Positions 9,348 through 18,900 are shown, counted from the stretch's first letter. The stretch is DNA of 64,000 nt from Chitinolyticbacter albus (GCF_024437655.1 NZ_JANBVF010000030.1:17264-81263); one strand, 5' to 3'. A program made the numbers and translations. The notes: generated by a model not told the origin, from the sequence alone.

Positions 9348-12300
9348 ACGAGCTGGAAAAACACCCCGCCTCGCATGCCACGCACGGCAACCTGTCGGCC
9401 TGGGCGCTGAAGCACCAGTCGCTGGTGTTCTACCTGATCGTGGTGCTGTCGCTGGCCGGCATCTTTGCCTATTCCAAGCTCGGGCAGAAGGAAGACCCGG
9501 AGTTCACCTTCAAGGCCATGGTGGTGCGGGCGTTCTGGCCCGGCGCCTCGGCCGCGGAGGTCGAGCGCCAGCTCACCGATCCGCTGGAGAAGTCGCTGCA
9601 GGGCATCGCCGCGATCGACTACACCAAGAGCTATTCGCGCGCCGGCGAGACGCTGATCATCGTCAGCCTGGAGGAGTGGATACGCGGCCATCAGGTGGAC
9701 GATGCCTGGTACCAGATCAGGAAACGCGTCAACGACCTGCAGCGCCAGGGCGGCCTGCCGCAGGGGGTGGCTGGTCCTTTCTTCAACGACGAGTTCGGCG
9801 ACACCTACGGCAATCTGTATGCGTTCACCAGCGACGGCTTCACCATGCCGCAGGTCAAGGTCTACGCCGAGGACGTGCGCCAGGAGCTGCTGCGCATCCA
9901 GGATGTGAACAAGGTCGAACTCTTCGGCGTGCAGGACCAGAAGATCTACGTCGAATACTCGGCGGCCAAGCTCGCCGCGCTCGGTATCGCGCCGTCGCAG
10001 ATCAACCAGGTGCTGGCCGCGACCAACGCGCTGTCGGCGGCCGGTGTCATCGAGGGGCGCGACGAGCGCGTGTTCGTGCGCGTCACCGGCAACTTCGATG
10101 CAACCCGGCGTGTCGCCGATACCGTGCTCGACGTGCAGGGTAAGCGCTTCCGCTTGGGCGACATCGCCACCGTGCACCGTGCCACCATCGATCCGCCCGA
10201 GAGCAAGATGCGCTTCCAGGGGCAGGAGGCGATCGGGCTTGGCGTCTCGATGAAGAAGGGGGGCGACGTGATGGCGATGGGCCGGCAGATCGACGACACC
10301 TTGGCGCGTGTGCGCGCCAGCCTGCCGGTCGGCGTCGAATTCCACGCGGTGTCCGACCAGCCGGCGGTGGTGAGGAACGCGGTCAGCATCTTCATGCACT
10401 CGCTGGCCGAGGCGGTGATCATCGTGCTGGCGGTGAGCTTTCTCAGCCTGGGCTGGCGAACCGGCATCGTCGTCGCGCTGTCGATCCCGCTGGTGCTCGC
10501 GCTCACCTTCCTTGGCATGCTGCTCGCCGGCATCGATCTGCAGCGCATTTCGCTCGGCGCCTTGGTGATCGCGCTGGGCCTCTTGGTCGACGATGCCATC
10601 ATCGCGGTCGAGATGATGGCGCTCAAGCTGGAGCAGGGCTGGGATCGCTTCAATGCCGCGACCTTCGCCTACGCCAGCACAGCGATGCCGATGCTGACTG
10701 GCACGCTGATCACGGCGGCGGGCTTTCTGCCGGTGGGCCTGGCCAAGTCGAACGCCGGCGAATACACGTTCTCGATCTTTGCCGTGGTCGGCATCGCGCT
10801 GATCCTGTCGTGGATCGTCGCCGTGGTGTTCACGCCCTATATCGGCTTCAAGCTGCTGCCGCAAAAGATGGAGGCGCACGATCACGACGTGTACCAGGGC
10901 CGCTTCTACCGGCGCTTTCGCGCGCTGGTCACCTGGTGCATCACGTGGCGCAAGACCACCATCGCTGCCACGGTGGCGGCCTTCGTCGTGGCCATGCTGC
11001 TGTTTGGCACGGCGGTGCAGAAGCAGTTCTTCCCGGCTTCCAGCCGCCCCGAGCTGATGGTCGATCTGTGGCTGCCGTACGCGGCGTCGTACCAGGCGAC
11101 CGAGCGCGAGGCCAAGAAGCTGGAAGCGGCGCTGATGAAGGATCCGGACGTCGAGAGCGTCACCACCTACACCGGCACCGGCTCGCCGCGCTTCTACCTG
11201 CCGCTCGATCAGCAGCAGCCCAACCTTAACTACGCCCAGCTGATGGTGATGACCAAGGGTGAGAAGGTGCGGGAGAACGTCTACGCCCGCGTCAATCAGC
11301 TGTTCGCCAGCGATTACGCGCAGGTGCGCGGCCGCGTCACCCGGCTGGAGAACGGCCCGCCCGTGGGTTACCCGCTGCAGTTCCGCGTGGTCGGCGAAGA
11401 CCCGGCGAAGTTGCGGCAGATTGGCGAGCAGGTGGCTACGGCGATGCGTGGCAATCCGCATACCCGCGACGTGCACTTCGACTGGGGCGAGCAGGTGAAG
11501 GTGCTGCGCATCCACGCGGACCAGGACAAGTTGCGCGAACTGGGGCTGACCACGCAGCAGCTGGCGCAATACCTGCAGCTGGCGGTATCCGGCGTGACGG
11601 CGACGCAATACCGCGAGGACAACGATCTGATCGATGTCGTGGCGCGGCTGATTCCGGAGGAGCGCACCTCGCTGACGGCGATCCGCGATCTGCCGGTCAA
11701 GCTCGCCAACGGGCGCAGCGTACCGCTGTCGCAATTGGGCGAAGTGAAGCTGGAGGCCGAGGAGAGCCTGATCTGGCGTCGCAACCGGGTGAAGACGCTG
11801 TCGGTGCGTGCCGATGTCAACGGCGCGCAGGCGCCGGACGTTACGAAGGCGCTGCAACCCAAGGTGGATCAGATCGCCGCGCAACTTCCGTCCGGCTATC
11901 ACATCGAAGTCGGCGGTACGTTGGAGGCGTCCAAGATCGGCCAGGAATCGATCGCCGCGGTGATGCCGTTGATGCTGCTGGTGGTGATGACGCTGTTGAT
12001 GATCCAGCTGCAGAGCATGCGGCTGACAGTGATGGTGTTGCTCACCGCACCGTTGGGCCTGATCGGCGTGACCATGGCGCTGCTGCTGTTCAATGCCCCC
12101 TTCGGCTTCGTGGCCCAGCTCGGCGTCATTGCGCTATCGGGTATGATCATCCGCAATTCGGTGATCCTGATGGACCAGATCAAGCAGGACATCGCGCAAG
12201 GCCACGATCCATGGACGGCGGTGGTCGAATCGGCGGTACGGCGTTTCCGTCCCATCATGCTGACGGCGGCGGCCGCCATCCTCGCGATGATTCCGCTGAC

Positions 12301-12439
12301 GCGCGATACCTTCTGGGGCCCGATGGCGATGGCCATCATGGGCGGCCTCCTGGTCGCAACGGTGCTGACGCTGCTGTTTCTGCCCGCGCTCTACGCGGCC
12401 TGGCAGCGCATCGCACCACCGACAGCAGAACTCAAATGA
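9344..12439 (+). CDS. RND efflux transporter, HAE1/AcrB-like inner-membrane pump
   Basis: A 1031-residue RND permease with the expected two-fold repeat. TM1 is near residue 28, a large periplasmic domain follows, then TM2-TM6 around residues 345-480, a second periplasmic domain and TM8-TM12 at the C-terminus. The proton-relay pair of TM4 is visible as GLLVDDAIIAVEMM near residue 415, which fits drug or hydrophobic-compound pumps rather than metal pumps. Length is slightly below AcrB (1049). It overlaps the adaptor by four bases and precedes the outer-membrane factor, giving a complete tripartite system. Substrates cannot be read from sequence. Confidence 0.95.
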   Translation: MNELEKHPASHATHGNLSAWALKHQSLVFYLIVVLSLAGIFAYSKLGQKEDPEFTFKAMVVRAFWPGASAAEVERQLTDPLEKSLQGIAAIDYTKSYSRAGETLIIVSLEEWIRGHQVDDAWYQIRKRVNDLQRQGGLPQGVAGPFFNDEFGDTYGNLYAFTSDGFTMPQVKVYAEDVRQELLRIQDVNKVELFGVQDQKIYVEYSAAKLAALGIAPSQINQVLAATNALSAAGVIEGRDERVFVRVTGNFDATRRVADTVLDVQGKRFRLGDIATVHRATIDPPESKMRFQGQEAIGLGVSMKKGGDVMAMGRQIDDTLARVRASLPVGVEFHAVSDQPAVVRNAVSIFMHSLAEAVIIVLAVSFLSLGWRTGIVVALSIPLVLALTFLGMLLAGIDLQRISLGALVIALGLLVDDAIIAVEMMALKLEQGWDRFNAATFAYASTAMPMLTGTLITAAGFLPVGLAKSNAGEYTFSIFAVVGIALILSWIVAVVFTPYIGFKLLPQKMEAHDHDVYQGRFYRRFRALVTWCITWRKTTIAATVAAFVVAMLLFGTAVQKQFFPASSRPELMVDLWLPYAASYQATEREAKKLEAALMKDPDVESVTTYTGTGSPRFYLPLDQQQPNLNYAQLMVMTKGEKVRENVYARVNQLFASDYAQVRGRVTRLENGPPVGYPLQFRVVGEDPAKLRQIGEQVATAMRGNPHTRDVHFDWGEQVKVLRIHADQDKLRELGLTTQQLAQYLQLAVSGVTATQYREDNDLIDVVARLIPEERTSLTAIRDLPVKLANGRSVPLSQLGEVKLEAEESLIWRRNRVKTLSVRADVNGAQAPDVTKALQPKVDQIAAQLPSGYHIEVGGTLEASKIGQESIAAVMPLMLLVVMTLLMIQLQSMRLTVMVLLTAPLGLIGVTMALLLFNAPFGFVAQLGVIALSGMIIRNSVILMDQIKQDIAQGHDPWTAVVESAVRRFRPIMLTAAAAILAMIPLTRDTFWGPMAMAIMGGLLVATVLTLLFLPALYAAWQRIAPPTAELK

Positions 12440-12456
12440 CGATGCAGGGGAATGCA

Positions 12457-13785
12457 ATGAAATTGAAGTCGATCGCGGCCAGTGTGCTGTTGCTGGCCCC
12501 GCTGGCGCAGTCGGCCGACCTGCTCGGGTCGTGGCGGGCGGCGCAGCAATATGATTCCAGCTACCAGGCCGCCCGATCGGCGCTGGAAGCCGGTCGGGAG
12601 AAGGACGCCCAGGGCCGCGCGCTGTGGCTACCCAAGGTCAATGTGCAGGGCAACGCCAATGCCGTGCGCCAGGAGTACGATCCGGGCAATGAAACGGTGC
12701 TGACGCCTTCGACCGAGGCCAGTGGCCATCAGTACGGCGCATCGCTTACCCTGCAGCAACCGATCTATCGCGCCGATGTGTTCGTCGGGGCCGATCAGTT
12801 GTCCAAGCAGGCGCAGCTGGCCGAGGTGGAATATCGCAACGCCGAGCAGCAGCTGATCCTGCGCGTGGCGCTGGCCTATTTCGAAGTGCTGGCGGCCGAG
12901 GAAAAGGTCAAGCTCGCCGTGTCGCAGAAGGAAGCGGTGAGCCAGCAACTGGCGCAAGCCAAGAAGTCGTTCGAGGTGGGCGTGGCCACCATCACCGACA
13001 CCAACGAGGCCCAGGCACGTTACGACTCAATCACCGCCGGCGAGATCGCCGCGCGCAACGATCTCGATATCAAGCGCAACGCCTTCGAGCTGCTTACCGG
13101 GCTCGATCCGGCGCAGCTGGCCAAGATCACCGATGGCAAACGCCCGACTCCCCCGGCCCCGGCGGTGATGTCGGACTGGACGGCTCGCGCGCAGAGCAGC
13201 AACTACGCGGTCCTGGCACAGGAGCTGGGCCTCGATATTGCCCGCCGCGAAATCGACCGTTACCGCGTCGCGACCGCGCCGACGCTCGATCTTGTCGGCA
13301 GCTATGGCGCCAACTGGGATAGCGACAAAATTTCGCGTTCCGGCGGCACCGATCGCAGTACCAATGGCGTGATCGGTCTGCAGTTGTCGATTCCGCTCTA
13401 CACCGGGGGTGATCGCAGCTCACGGTTGCGCGAAGCCATCGCGCTGCGCGACCGGGAAAGCTACACGCTAGAATCGGCCAAGCGCGACAGCGTGCAGCAG
13501 GCCAAGCAGGCATTCCTTGGCGTGCAAAGCGGCGCGGCGCAGATCACCGCGCTGGAGCAGGCGGAGAAATCGAGCCTGTCGTCGCTGGAATCGACCAAAC
13601 TCGGCCGCGAAGTGGGCGTACGTACCACCATCGACGTGCTCGATGCCGAGCAGAATTACTATCAAGTACGCTACGACCTCGTCGTCGCGCGCTATCAGTA
13701 TCTGTATGCGCGGCTGCAGCTTGCCAATTCGGTCGGCGAACTCGATGAAAGCGATGTCGTCGACGTCAATGTCTGGTTGCAATAG
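12457..13785 (+). CDS. TolC-family outer-membrane efflux channel
   Basis: A 442-residue outer-membrane factor. A signal peptide (MKLKSIAASVLLLAPLAQS then ADL) precedes two homologous coiled-coil halves. TolC family features include DLLGSWRAAQQYDSSYQAAR at the N-terminus, a long helical stretch around residues 120-190 and QLSIPLYTGGDRSSRLREA in the second half. The ATG at 12457 is chosen because agggg lies six bases upstream and the signal peptide starts there. ATGs at 12436 and 12442 are in frame and the first overlaps the RND stop. It completes the tetR-adaptor-pump-channel operon and is followed by a terminator. Confidence 0.92.
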   Translation: MKLKSIAASVLLLAPLAQSADLLGSWRAAQQYDSSYQAARSALEAGREKDAQGRALWLPKVNVQGNANAVRQEYDPGNETVLTPSTEASGHQYGASLTLQQPIYRADVFVGADQLSKQAQLAEVEYRNAEQQLILRVALAYFEVLAAEEKVKLAVSQKEAVSQQLAQAKKSFEVGVATITDTNEAQARYDSITAGEIAARNDLDIKRNAFELLTGLDPAQLAKITDGKRPTPPAPAVMSDWTARAQSSNYAVLAQELGLDIARREIDRYRVATAPTLDLVGSYGANWDSDKISRSGGTDRSTNGVIGLQLSIPLYTGGDRSSRLREAIALRDRESYTLESAKRDSVQQAKQAFLGVQSGAAQITALEQAEKSSLSSLESTKLGREVGVRTTIDVLDAEQNYYQVRYDLVVARYQYLYARLQLANSVGELDESDVVDVNVWLQ

Positions 13786-13853
13786 CCGGGCTATCGCCCG
13801 AATAGGCATTGAACCTTTGCGCCGCCCATAGATCGAAGGCCTCATCCTCCCGC

Positions 13854-13878
13854 AACCCCGGCTTCATGCCGGGGTTTT
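13854..13878 (+). terminator. Terminator of the RND efflux operon
   Basis: The stem aaccccggc/gccggggtt has a 5-base loop and ends in tttt. It lies about 70 bases after the TolC-family gene. Confidence 0.85.
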
Positions 13879-13933
13879 CAATTGGCGGATAACGATGGGA
13901 TATCAGCAGGCATTAATGAGAATTGCAGAAAAC

Positions 13934-13962
13934 TTGTATTTGAATAGCACGCTGTGCATAAT
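13934..13962 (+). promoter_or_regulatory. Probable sigma-70 promoter of the H-NS family gene
   Basis: TTGTAT at 13934-13939 and CATAAT at 13957-13962 are separated by exactly 17 bases. They lie in an AT-rich stretch upstream of the short H-NS gene, leaving a leader of about 50 nt. Confidence 0.6.
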
Positions 13963-14017
13963 GCCCCCACTGAAGTGCCAATACCTACATAGATCAACTG
14001 TTAATTGGAGAAACCCG

Positions 14018-14341
14018 ATGGACTTGTCCGCACTGTCGCTGCCGCAACTGTTTCAACTGGAAAAAGACCTCGCGCGTGAAATCGAAAAGCGCAAGGTGAC
14101 CGACAAGCAGAACCTGATCGTTGAATTGCAGAACCTGGCCGCTGCCAAGGGTTTCTCGTTGAACGAAGTGCTGGGTCTCGAAGGTGGCAAGAAGGGCGCC
14201 AAGAAGGCCGCCGTCGCCGGTAAGGCCCAATTCCGCAACCCGGCTGATCCGAGCCAGACCTGGTCGGGCCGTGGCCGCAAGCCGCAGTGGGCGCTGGACT
14301 GGATCGCTGCAGGCAAGTCGGTGGACGATCTGCGCATCTAA
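14018..14341 (+). CDS. H-NS family nucleoid-associated protein
   Basis: A 107-residue H-NS histone-family protein. The N-terminal half is a predicted oligomerisation helix (LFQLEKDLAREIEKRKV). A Lys-rich linker at about 58-70 joins the C-terminal DNA-binding motif WSGRGRKPQWALDW, which inserts into the minor groove of AT-rich DNA. Proteins of this class silence horizontally acquired genes and shape the chromosome. The start has ggag seven bases upstream. It stands alone between its own promoter and a terminator. Confidence 0.92.
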   Translation: MDLSALSLPQLFQLEKDLAREIEKRKVTDKQNLIVELQNLAAAKGFSLNEVLGLEGGKKGAKKAAVAGKAQFRNPADPSQTWSGRGRKPQWALDWIAAGKSVDDLRI

Positions 14342-14365
14342 TCAGTACTGCGCGCATCGCACTCG

Positions 14366-14395
14366 GGGCAGCCAGACGGCTGCCCTTTGTTTTTG
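14366..14395 (+). terminator. Terminator of the H-NS family gene
   Basis: The stem gggcagcc/ggctgccc with loop agac is followed by tttgttttt, 24 bases after the stop codon. Confidence 0.88.
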
Positions 14396-14432
14396 TACAA
14401 TCGTTCTATTCAATGCATCCTACCCCGTCCCG

Positions 14433-16550
14433 ATGACCCACCCGCTTACCGCTTACCTCAATCCCGAACAGGCCGCTGCCGTGACGCTGCCGGCCGAGCA
14501 CGCGCTGATCCTGGCAGGCGCGGGCAGCGGCAAGACCCGTGTGCTGACGACGCGTATCGCCTGGTTGCTCAGCACTGGCCAGGTCAGTCCGGCCGGGTTG
14601 CTTGCCGTCACCTTCACCAACAAGGCGGCCAAGGAGATGCTGGCCCGCATCACCGCGATGATGCCGCTCAATCCGCGCGGGCTGTGGATCGGCACGTTCC
14701 ACGGGCTGTGCAACCGCATGCTGCGGCTGCACTATCGCGATTGCGGCCTGCCGGCGACCTTCGTCATTCTCGACAGCCAGGACCAGCTCGCCGCGGTGAA
14801 ACGGGCGATGAAGACGCTGGATGCGGATGAGGAGCGCTACCCGCCGCGCACGGTGCAGCAGTACATCAACGGCCACAAGGAAAATGGCCGGCGCGCGCAG
14901 GAAGTGGAGAGCTGGGACGATTACTCACGGACCTTACGGCATATTTATGCCGAATACGAGGCGCAATGCCGGCGGGAGGGGGTGGTCGATTTTGCCGAAT
15001 TGCTGCTTGCGAGCTATGAATTACTGGCGCGCAATGATGCCTTGCGTGAACATTACCGCAGCCGTTTCAAGCATGTACTGGTAGACGAATTCCAGGATAC
15101 CAATCGCTTGCAATATGCCTGGCTCAAGTTGTTGACGGGTGAGCATGCGGCCTTGTTCGCGGTGGGCGATGATGATCAATCGATCTACGCCTTCCGCGGG
15201 GCCAATGTTGGCAATATGGTCGATTTCCAGCGCGATTTCGCGGTGCGCCACGTGATCAAGCTGGAACAGAATTACCGCTCTCATGGCAATATCCTTGACG
15301 CTGCCAACGCGGTGATTTCACGTAACCGTGAGCGCTTGGGCAAGGAATTGTGGACGGCGGAGGCGGCGGGCGAGCCGATCCGCGTCTACGAGGCGGCAAG
15401 CGATTACGAGGAAGCGCATTTCATCGTCGATGAAATCACCCAATTGCATCGCGATGGCGTCGAGCTTGGTGAAGTCGCCATCCTGTACCGCTCGAATGCG
15501 CAGTCGCGCGTGATCGAGCATGCGCTGGTCGAGGCCAACCTGCCGTATCGCGTCTATGGCGGGCTGCGTTTTTACGAGCGCCAGGAAATCAAGCATGCGC
15601 TCGCCTACCTGCGACTCGTCGCCGCCAGCGATGACGACAACGCCTTGCTGCGCGTGATCAACTTCCCTACGCGCGGCATCGGCAACCGCACGGTCGAGAC
15701 CATCCAGGAAACCGCGCGCATCACCGGAGCCAGCCTTTGGCAGGCCGCGTGCGCGGGCGGGAGCGGGCGCAGCGCGGCGGCAGTCGGGCGCTTCGTGCAA
15801 TTGATCGAGAACATGCGCCAGCAGACCCAGGGCCAGGTGCTGCCGGACCTGGTGGCCAACGTGCTCGAGCTCTCCGGCCTTGCCGAGCACTACCGCAACG
15901 ACAAGGAGGGCGAGGAGCGCCTGGCCAACCTGGGTGAGCTTGTCAATGCCGCGGCCAATTTCGTCACCGAGGACGAGAACGATCTGGTCGCGTTCCTCGC
16001 CAATGCCAGTCTGGAAGGGGGCGAGCACGAGGCGCGGCCGGGCGAATCGGCGGTGCAGCTGATGACGGTGCATGCAGCCAAGGGGCTGGAGTTCTTCGCC
16101 GTCTTTCTCACGGGGCTCGAGGAGGGGCTGTTCCCGCACGACAACAGCGCGGCCGATCCCAAGGGGCTGGAGGAAGAGCGTCGCTTGATGTACGTGGCGA
16201 TCACGCGCGCGCGGCGCCGGCTCTATGTCTCGCTGGCGCAAAGCCGCATGTTGCACGGCCAGACCCGCTACCCGCTCGCCAGTCGTTTTCTCGATGAGAT
16301 CCCGCAGGAATTGCTGCACTTCCTCAACCGGGGCTATGCGCCACAGGGTGTCAGCCCCGCGCGCGTGAACAAGGCGGCCGACCCGGGGCATGGCCTCGTC
16401 ATCGGCATGACGGTGCAGCATCCCAAGTTCGGCGTGGGCGTGGTGATCGACCACGAAGGCGGCACCACCGGCAATGTGCAGGTGAATTTTCGTGACCACG
16501 GCGCCAAATGGCTGGCGGTCGCGTATGCCAAGTTGCAGCCGATAACGTGA
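14433..16550 (+). CDS. uvrD: DNA helicase II UvrD
   Basis: A 705-residue superfamily 1A 3'-5' helicase for mismatch and nucleotide-excision repair. Walker A is GAGSGKT at residues 29-35, motif Ia AVTFTNKAAKEM, motif II VDEFQDTN, motif III GDDDQSIYAFRGA, motif IV QNYRSH, motif V MTVHAAKGLEF and motif VI YVAITRARRRLY. The C-terminal HPKFGVGVV stretch is the Tudor-like tail typical of UvrD/PcrA and argues against Rep. Length is close to E. coli UvrD (720). It has no obvious Shine-Dalgarno sequence. An intergenic repeat follows. Confidence 0.95.
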   Translation: MTHPLTAYLNPEQAAAVTLPAEHALILAGAGSGKTRVLTTRIAWLLSTGQVSPAGLLAVTFTNKAAKEMLARITAMMPLNPRGLWIGTFHGLCNRMLRLHYRDCGLPATFVILDSQDQLAAVKRAMKTLDADEERYPPRTVQQYINGHKENGRRAQEVESWDDYSRTLRHIYAEYEAQCRREGVVDFAELLLASYELLARNDALREHYRSRFKHVLVDEFQDTNRLQYAWLKLLTGEHAALFAVGDDDQSIYAFRGANVGNMVDFQRDFAVRHVIKLEQNYRSHGNILDAANAVISRNRERLGKELWTAEAAGEPIRVYEAASDYEEAHFIVDEITQLHRDGVELGEVAILYRSNAQSRVIEHALVEANLPYRVYGGLRFYERQEIKHALAYLRLVAASDDDNALLRVINFPTRGIGNRTVETIQETARITGASLWQAACAGGSGRSAAAVGRFVQLIENMRQQTQGQVLPDLVANVLELSGLAEHYRNDKEGEERLANLGELVNAAANFVTEDENDLVAFLANASLEGGEHEARPGESAVQLMTVHAAKGLEFFAVFLTGLEEGLFPHDNSAADPKGLEEERRLMYVAITRARRRLYVSLAQSRMLHGQTRYPLASRFLDEIPQELLHFLNRGYAPQGVSPARVNKAADPGHGLVIGMTVQHPKFGVGVVIDHEGGTTGNVQVNFRDHGAKWLAVAYAKLQPIT

Positions 16551-16599
16551 TGGACGCCACACTTCGCACCCAAGCGACGCCCGGTACTGGGCAAAACCT

Positions 16600-16800
16600 A
16601 CACTGTAAGTTAATGATGTAAGTAAGAGCCGCTCACAAACCCGGAGCAGGGGTTCTGGCAAGAAGCGCGAAACGCCCTGAAAGGCGATGACCCGGACTTC
16701 CTCCGGGCGCCCTGAAAGGCGGTAAACCGGACGCCCTTCGGTTGCAGGCAGTAGTAGGCGTACGGCCAGTGAGCACCACCTAGCCAGACGGGGTTTTGGC
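16600..16800. repeat. Dispersed intergenic repeat, copy 1, with tandem 35-bp units
   Basis: The gap between uvrD and the receiver-TPR gene holds two adjacent imperfect units starting at 16674 and 16709 (period 35). Each opens with gccctgaaaggcg and carries a ccgg...cgg stem-like end. A related array lies at 58741-58940. Flanks beyond the units are also alike in the two copies (cagta...ggcgta to the right of the last unit). No protein is supported, although the minus strand reads an open but spurious frame. The remaining sequence up to the next start holds nothing else recognisable. Confidence 0.7.
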
Positions 16801-16846
16801 GACTCCAAGAGGGATGACCCGCGTCCCCACTCATACCAGGATGCCC

Positions 16847-18529
16847 ATGGCCGAAATACGCCGCCCCCCTACGCTTGCCGGCGGACGCGCGCTGGTGATC
16901 GATCGCGCAAGCGAAATGCGAGCGGCGCTCGGGCGCGGCCTGAACGAGCTCGGCATCGTCGAGATCGACTTTGCCGCGCGCTCGGCCGATGCGGTAGCGC
17001 GGCTCAACCAGTCCGGCTACGACATCGTGCTGTGCGAGTTCGACCTCGGCCAGGGCTTTGACGGCATCCACCTGTTCGAGACCTGCCAGCGTCACCAGCT
17101 GCTCAAGCCCTCGACCATCTTCATGGTCGTCACCGGCGAGCGCCGCGTGGCGCAGGTGATGAGCGCCGCCGAGCTCGCTCCGGATGACTACCTGCTCAAA
17201 CCCTTTTCCGGTGGTGAACTGATCGCCCGTATCGAGCGGGCGATGCGGCGCAAGGGGCACTTTCGCGTGATCGACGAGGCGGTGCGTGCAGGCGATTACC
17301 TCGCTGCGCTGGCCGCATGTGATACGGCGCTCACCGGCGACGATCTGACCGAGGTGGCAGGGTTTCGCCGGATGAAGGGGCGCCTGCTGGCCCAGATCGG
17401 CGAGCATGCCAGTGCCCGCGATCTCTATCGCGAGCTGCTGGCCGAACACGAAGTCGTTTGGGCCTTGCTGGGCCTGGGCCGAGCGCAGTTCGCGCTGCAC
17501 CAGTATGGCGAGGCGCAGCAATGCTTCGAGCGCGTGCGTGTCGAGCACGAACTGGTGATCGAGGCCTACGATTGGCTGGCGCGAACGCTGGTGGCTCAGG
17601 GCGATGCCGCAGGTGCGCAGGCGGTGCTGGCCGAAGCGGCGGCCAAGTCGCCGCTGGTGGCGCAGCGCCAGCGTGCGCTGGGCCGGCTGGCGCATCGCAA
17701 CGGCGATCTGGCAACGGCCGAGACCGGGATCAACCAGGCGATCGAACTGGCCCGCACCTCGTTCTGGCGCGATCCGGCGCTCTATGGCGAACTGGCGCGG
17801 GTGCAGCTCGAACGCGGTGATCCGGGCGCGGCGCGCCGCACCGCCGCGCGGCTGAAGCACGATTTTCGCGGCGATGCCGCCGCCGGCGTGGTGCAACAGC
17901 TGATCGCTGCCGCCGTCACCGAAGAGCTGGGCGGCGATAGCCGCGCAGAACGCGACAAGGCGCGGCAGATGCTGGAAGAGGCGTGTGCCGAGCTCGACGC
18001 CATCGACGATGCACCCGCATCGGTGCTCTTGGAGGTGGCCCACGCCTGCTACGCGCGGCGCATGCGCGAAGTGGGCGAGGGCTATGCCCGCGCGGCATTG
18101 CGCAGCAGCCACGACGATATGGAGCTGATCGCCAGTGTTGAAGGGCTGTATCGCGCCATCGGCGAACCGGAAACCGGCACGGCGCTGGTCCGGGCGGCAA
18201 CGGCCGATATCCTCGAGCTCAACAACGAAGCGGTCCGCGCCGCGCAGTCGGGCGATCTGGCCGGAGCCGCCGAACGCTTCGTCACCGCGCTCGAATCGCT
18301 GTCGGGCAATGTGCAGGTGCTGCTCAACGCAGTGAATGCCATTCTGGCGCTGGTCAATCGCGACGGCTGGCACGCGCAGTACATGGCGCTGGCGCACACT
18401 TATCTGGTCCGCGCACGCAAGCTCGACCCGGGCAATGGCAAGGCGCGGCAATTACTGGATGCCTACCGCCGCACGCTACGCCGCTACGGCGTCGATACAC
18501 CCGCTACACTGGTGGCAACCACCGCCTGA
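16847..18529 (+). CDS. Receiver-domain protein with TPR repeats (phosphoacceptor Asp replaced by Glu)
   Basis: A 560-residue cytoplasmic protein. Residues 10-130 form a CheY-like receiver with switch Lys in LLKPFSG. Its acidic pocket is LVIDRAS, and the phosphoacceptor position is Glu64 (VLCEFDLGQGFDG), where relatives have LCDYNLG. The rest, from about residue 140 to the end, is helical with several TPR-like pairs (e.g. LAQIGEHASARDLYRELLAE). It likely works as a protein-protein adaptor. The STAS gene 16 bases downstream suggests a shared pathway. ATGs at 16841 and 16847 are both possible; 16847 has cagg six bases upstream. Confidence 0.8.
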   Translation: MAEIRRPPTLAGGRALVIDRASEMRAALGRGLNELGIVEIDFAARSADAVARLNQSGYDIVLCEFDLGQGFDGIHLFETCQRHQLLKPSTIFMVVTGERRVAQVMSAAELAPDDYLLKPFSGGELIARIERAMRRKGHFRVIDEAVRAGDYLAALAACDTALTGDDLTEVAGFRRMKGRLLAQIGEHASARDLYRELLAEHEVVWALLGLGRAQFALHQYGEAQQCFERVRVEHELVIEAYDWLARTLVAQGDAAGAQAVLAEAAAKSPLVAQRQRALGRLAHRNGDLATAETGINQAIELARTSFWRDPALYGELARVQLERGDPGAARRTAARLKHDFRGDAAAGVVQQLIAAAVTEELGGDSRAERDKARQMLEEACAELDAIDDAPASVLLEVAHACYARRMREVGEGYARAALRSSHDDMELIASVEGLYRAIGEPETGTALVRAATADILELNNEAVRAAQSGDLAGAAERFVTALESLSGNVQVLLNAVNAILALVNRDGWHAQYMALAHTYLVRARKLDPGNGKARQLLDAYRRTLRRYGVDTPATLVATTA

Positions 18530-18545
18530 ACGTCACGGAGAACCC

Positions 18546-18854
18546 ATGCAAGCCCTGCTCACGCTCGCCCCACCCCTGGCCCATATCCGGCTCGATGGCA
18601 ACTTCACTTTCGAGGCGCATCGCACCTTCAAGGAGGCGACGACCCCGGCGCTGGACCACAGCGCGGTCAAGCAGATCGAGGTCGATTTTGCCGACGTGGG
18701 CTATCTGGATTCGGCTGCGCTCGGCATGTTGCTGCTCTTGAACGAGCGCGCCACCGGTCGCCAGGTGCGGCTGATCAACGTCAAGGGAACGGTGCGCTCG
18801 GTGCTGGAGATTGCCAACTTCGGCAAGCTCTTCGATATCGACTTCGTGGACTGA
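18546..18854 (+). CDS. STAS-domain protein (anti-sigma-factor-antagonist-like)
   Basis: A 102-residue single STAS domain of the SpoIIAA/RsbV type. The conserved phosphorylatable Ser is Ser56 in YLDSAALGMLLLL. Such proteins switch partners according to Ser phosphorylation by an HPK-like serine kinase and dephosphorylation by PP2C. No such kinase is adjacent. It is probably co-transcribed with the receiver-TPR gene (gap 16 bp; ggag seven bases before ATG) and ends at a terminator shared with ntrC. Confidence 0.88.
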   Translation: MQALLTLAPPLAHIRLDGNFTFEAHRTFKEATTPALDHSAVKQIEVDFADVGYLDSAALGMLLLLNERATGRQVRLINVKGTVRSVLEIANFGKLFDIDFVD

Positions 18855-18870
18855 CACCGCCCGTTCCAAC

Positions 18871-18900
18871 AAAACCGCCCGGCAGCCAGCCGGGCGTTTT
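18871..18900. terminator. Bidirectional terminator between the STAS gene and ntrC
   Basis: The stem cgcccggc/gccgggcg is flanked by aaaa on one side and tttt on the other. It sits between convergent genes. Confidence 0.85.

Noticed and set aside
9017..11902. 961-codon minus-strand open frame opposite the RND pump
   Set aside because: Composition is His/Arg/Gln-rich as in GC-rich antisense frames, and no domain is recognisable. The plus strand encodes a clear RND transporter.
16610..18451. Long open frame on the minus strand opposite the receiver-TPR gene and the intergenic repeat
   Set aside because: It mirrors codon usage of the plus-strand gene, shows no family similarity, and its end is repeat sequence. 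It is an antisense shadow.
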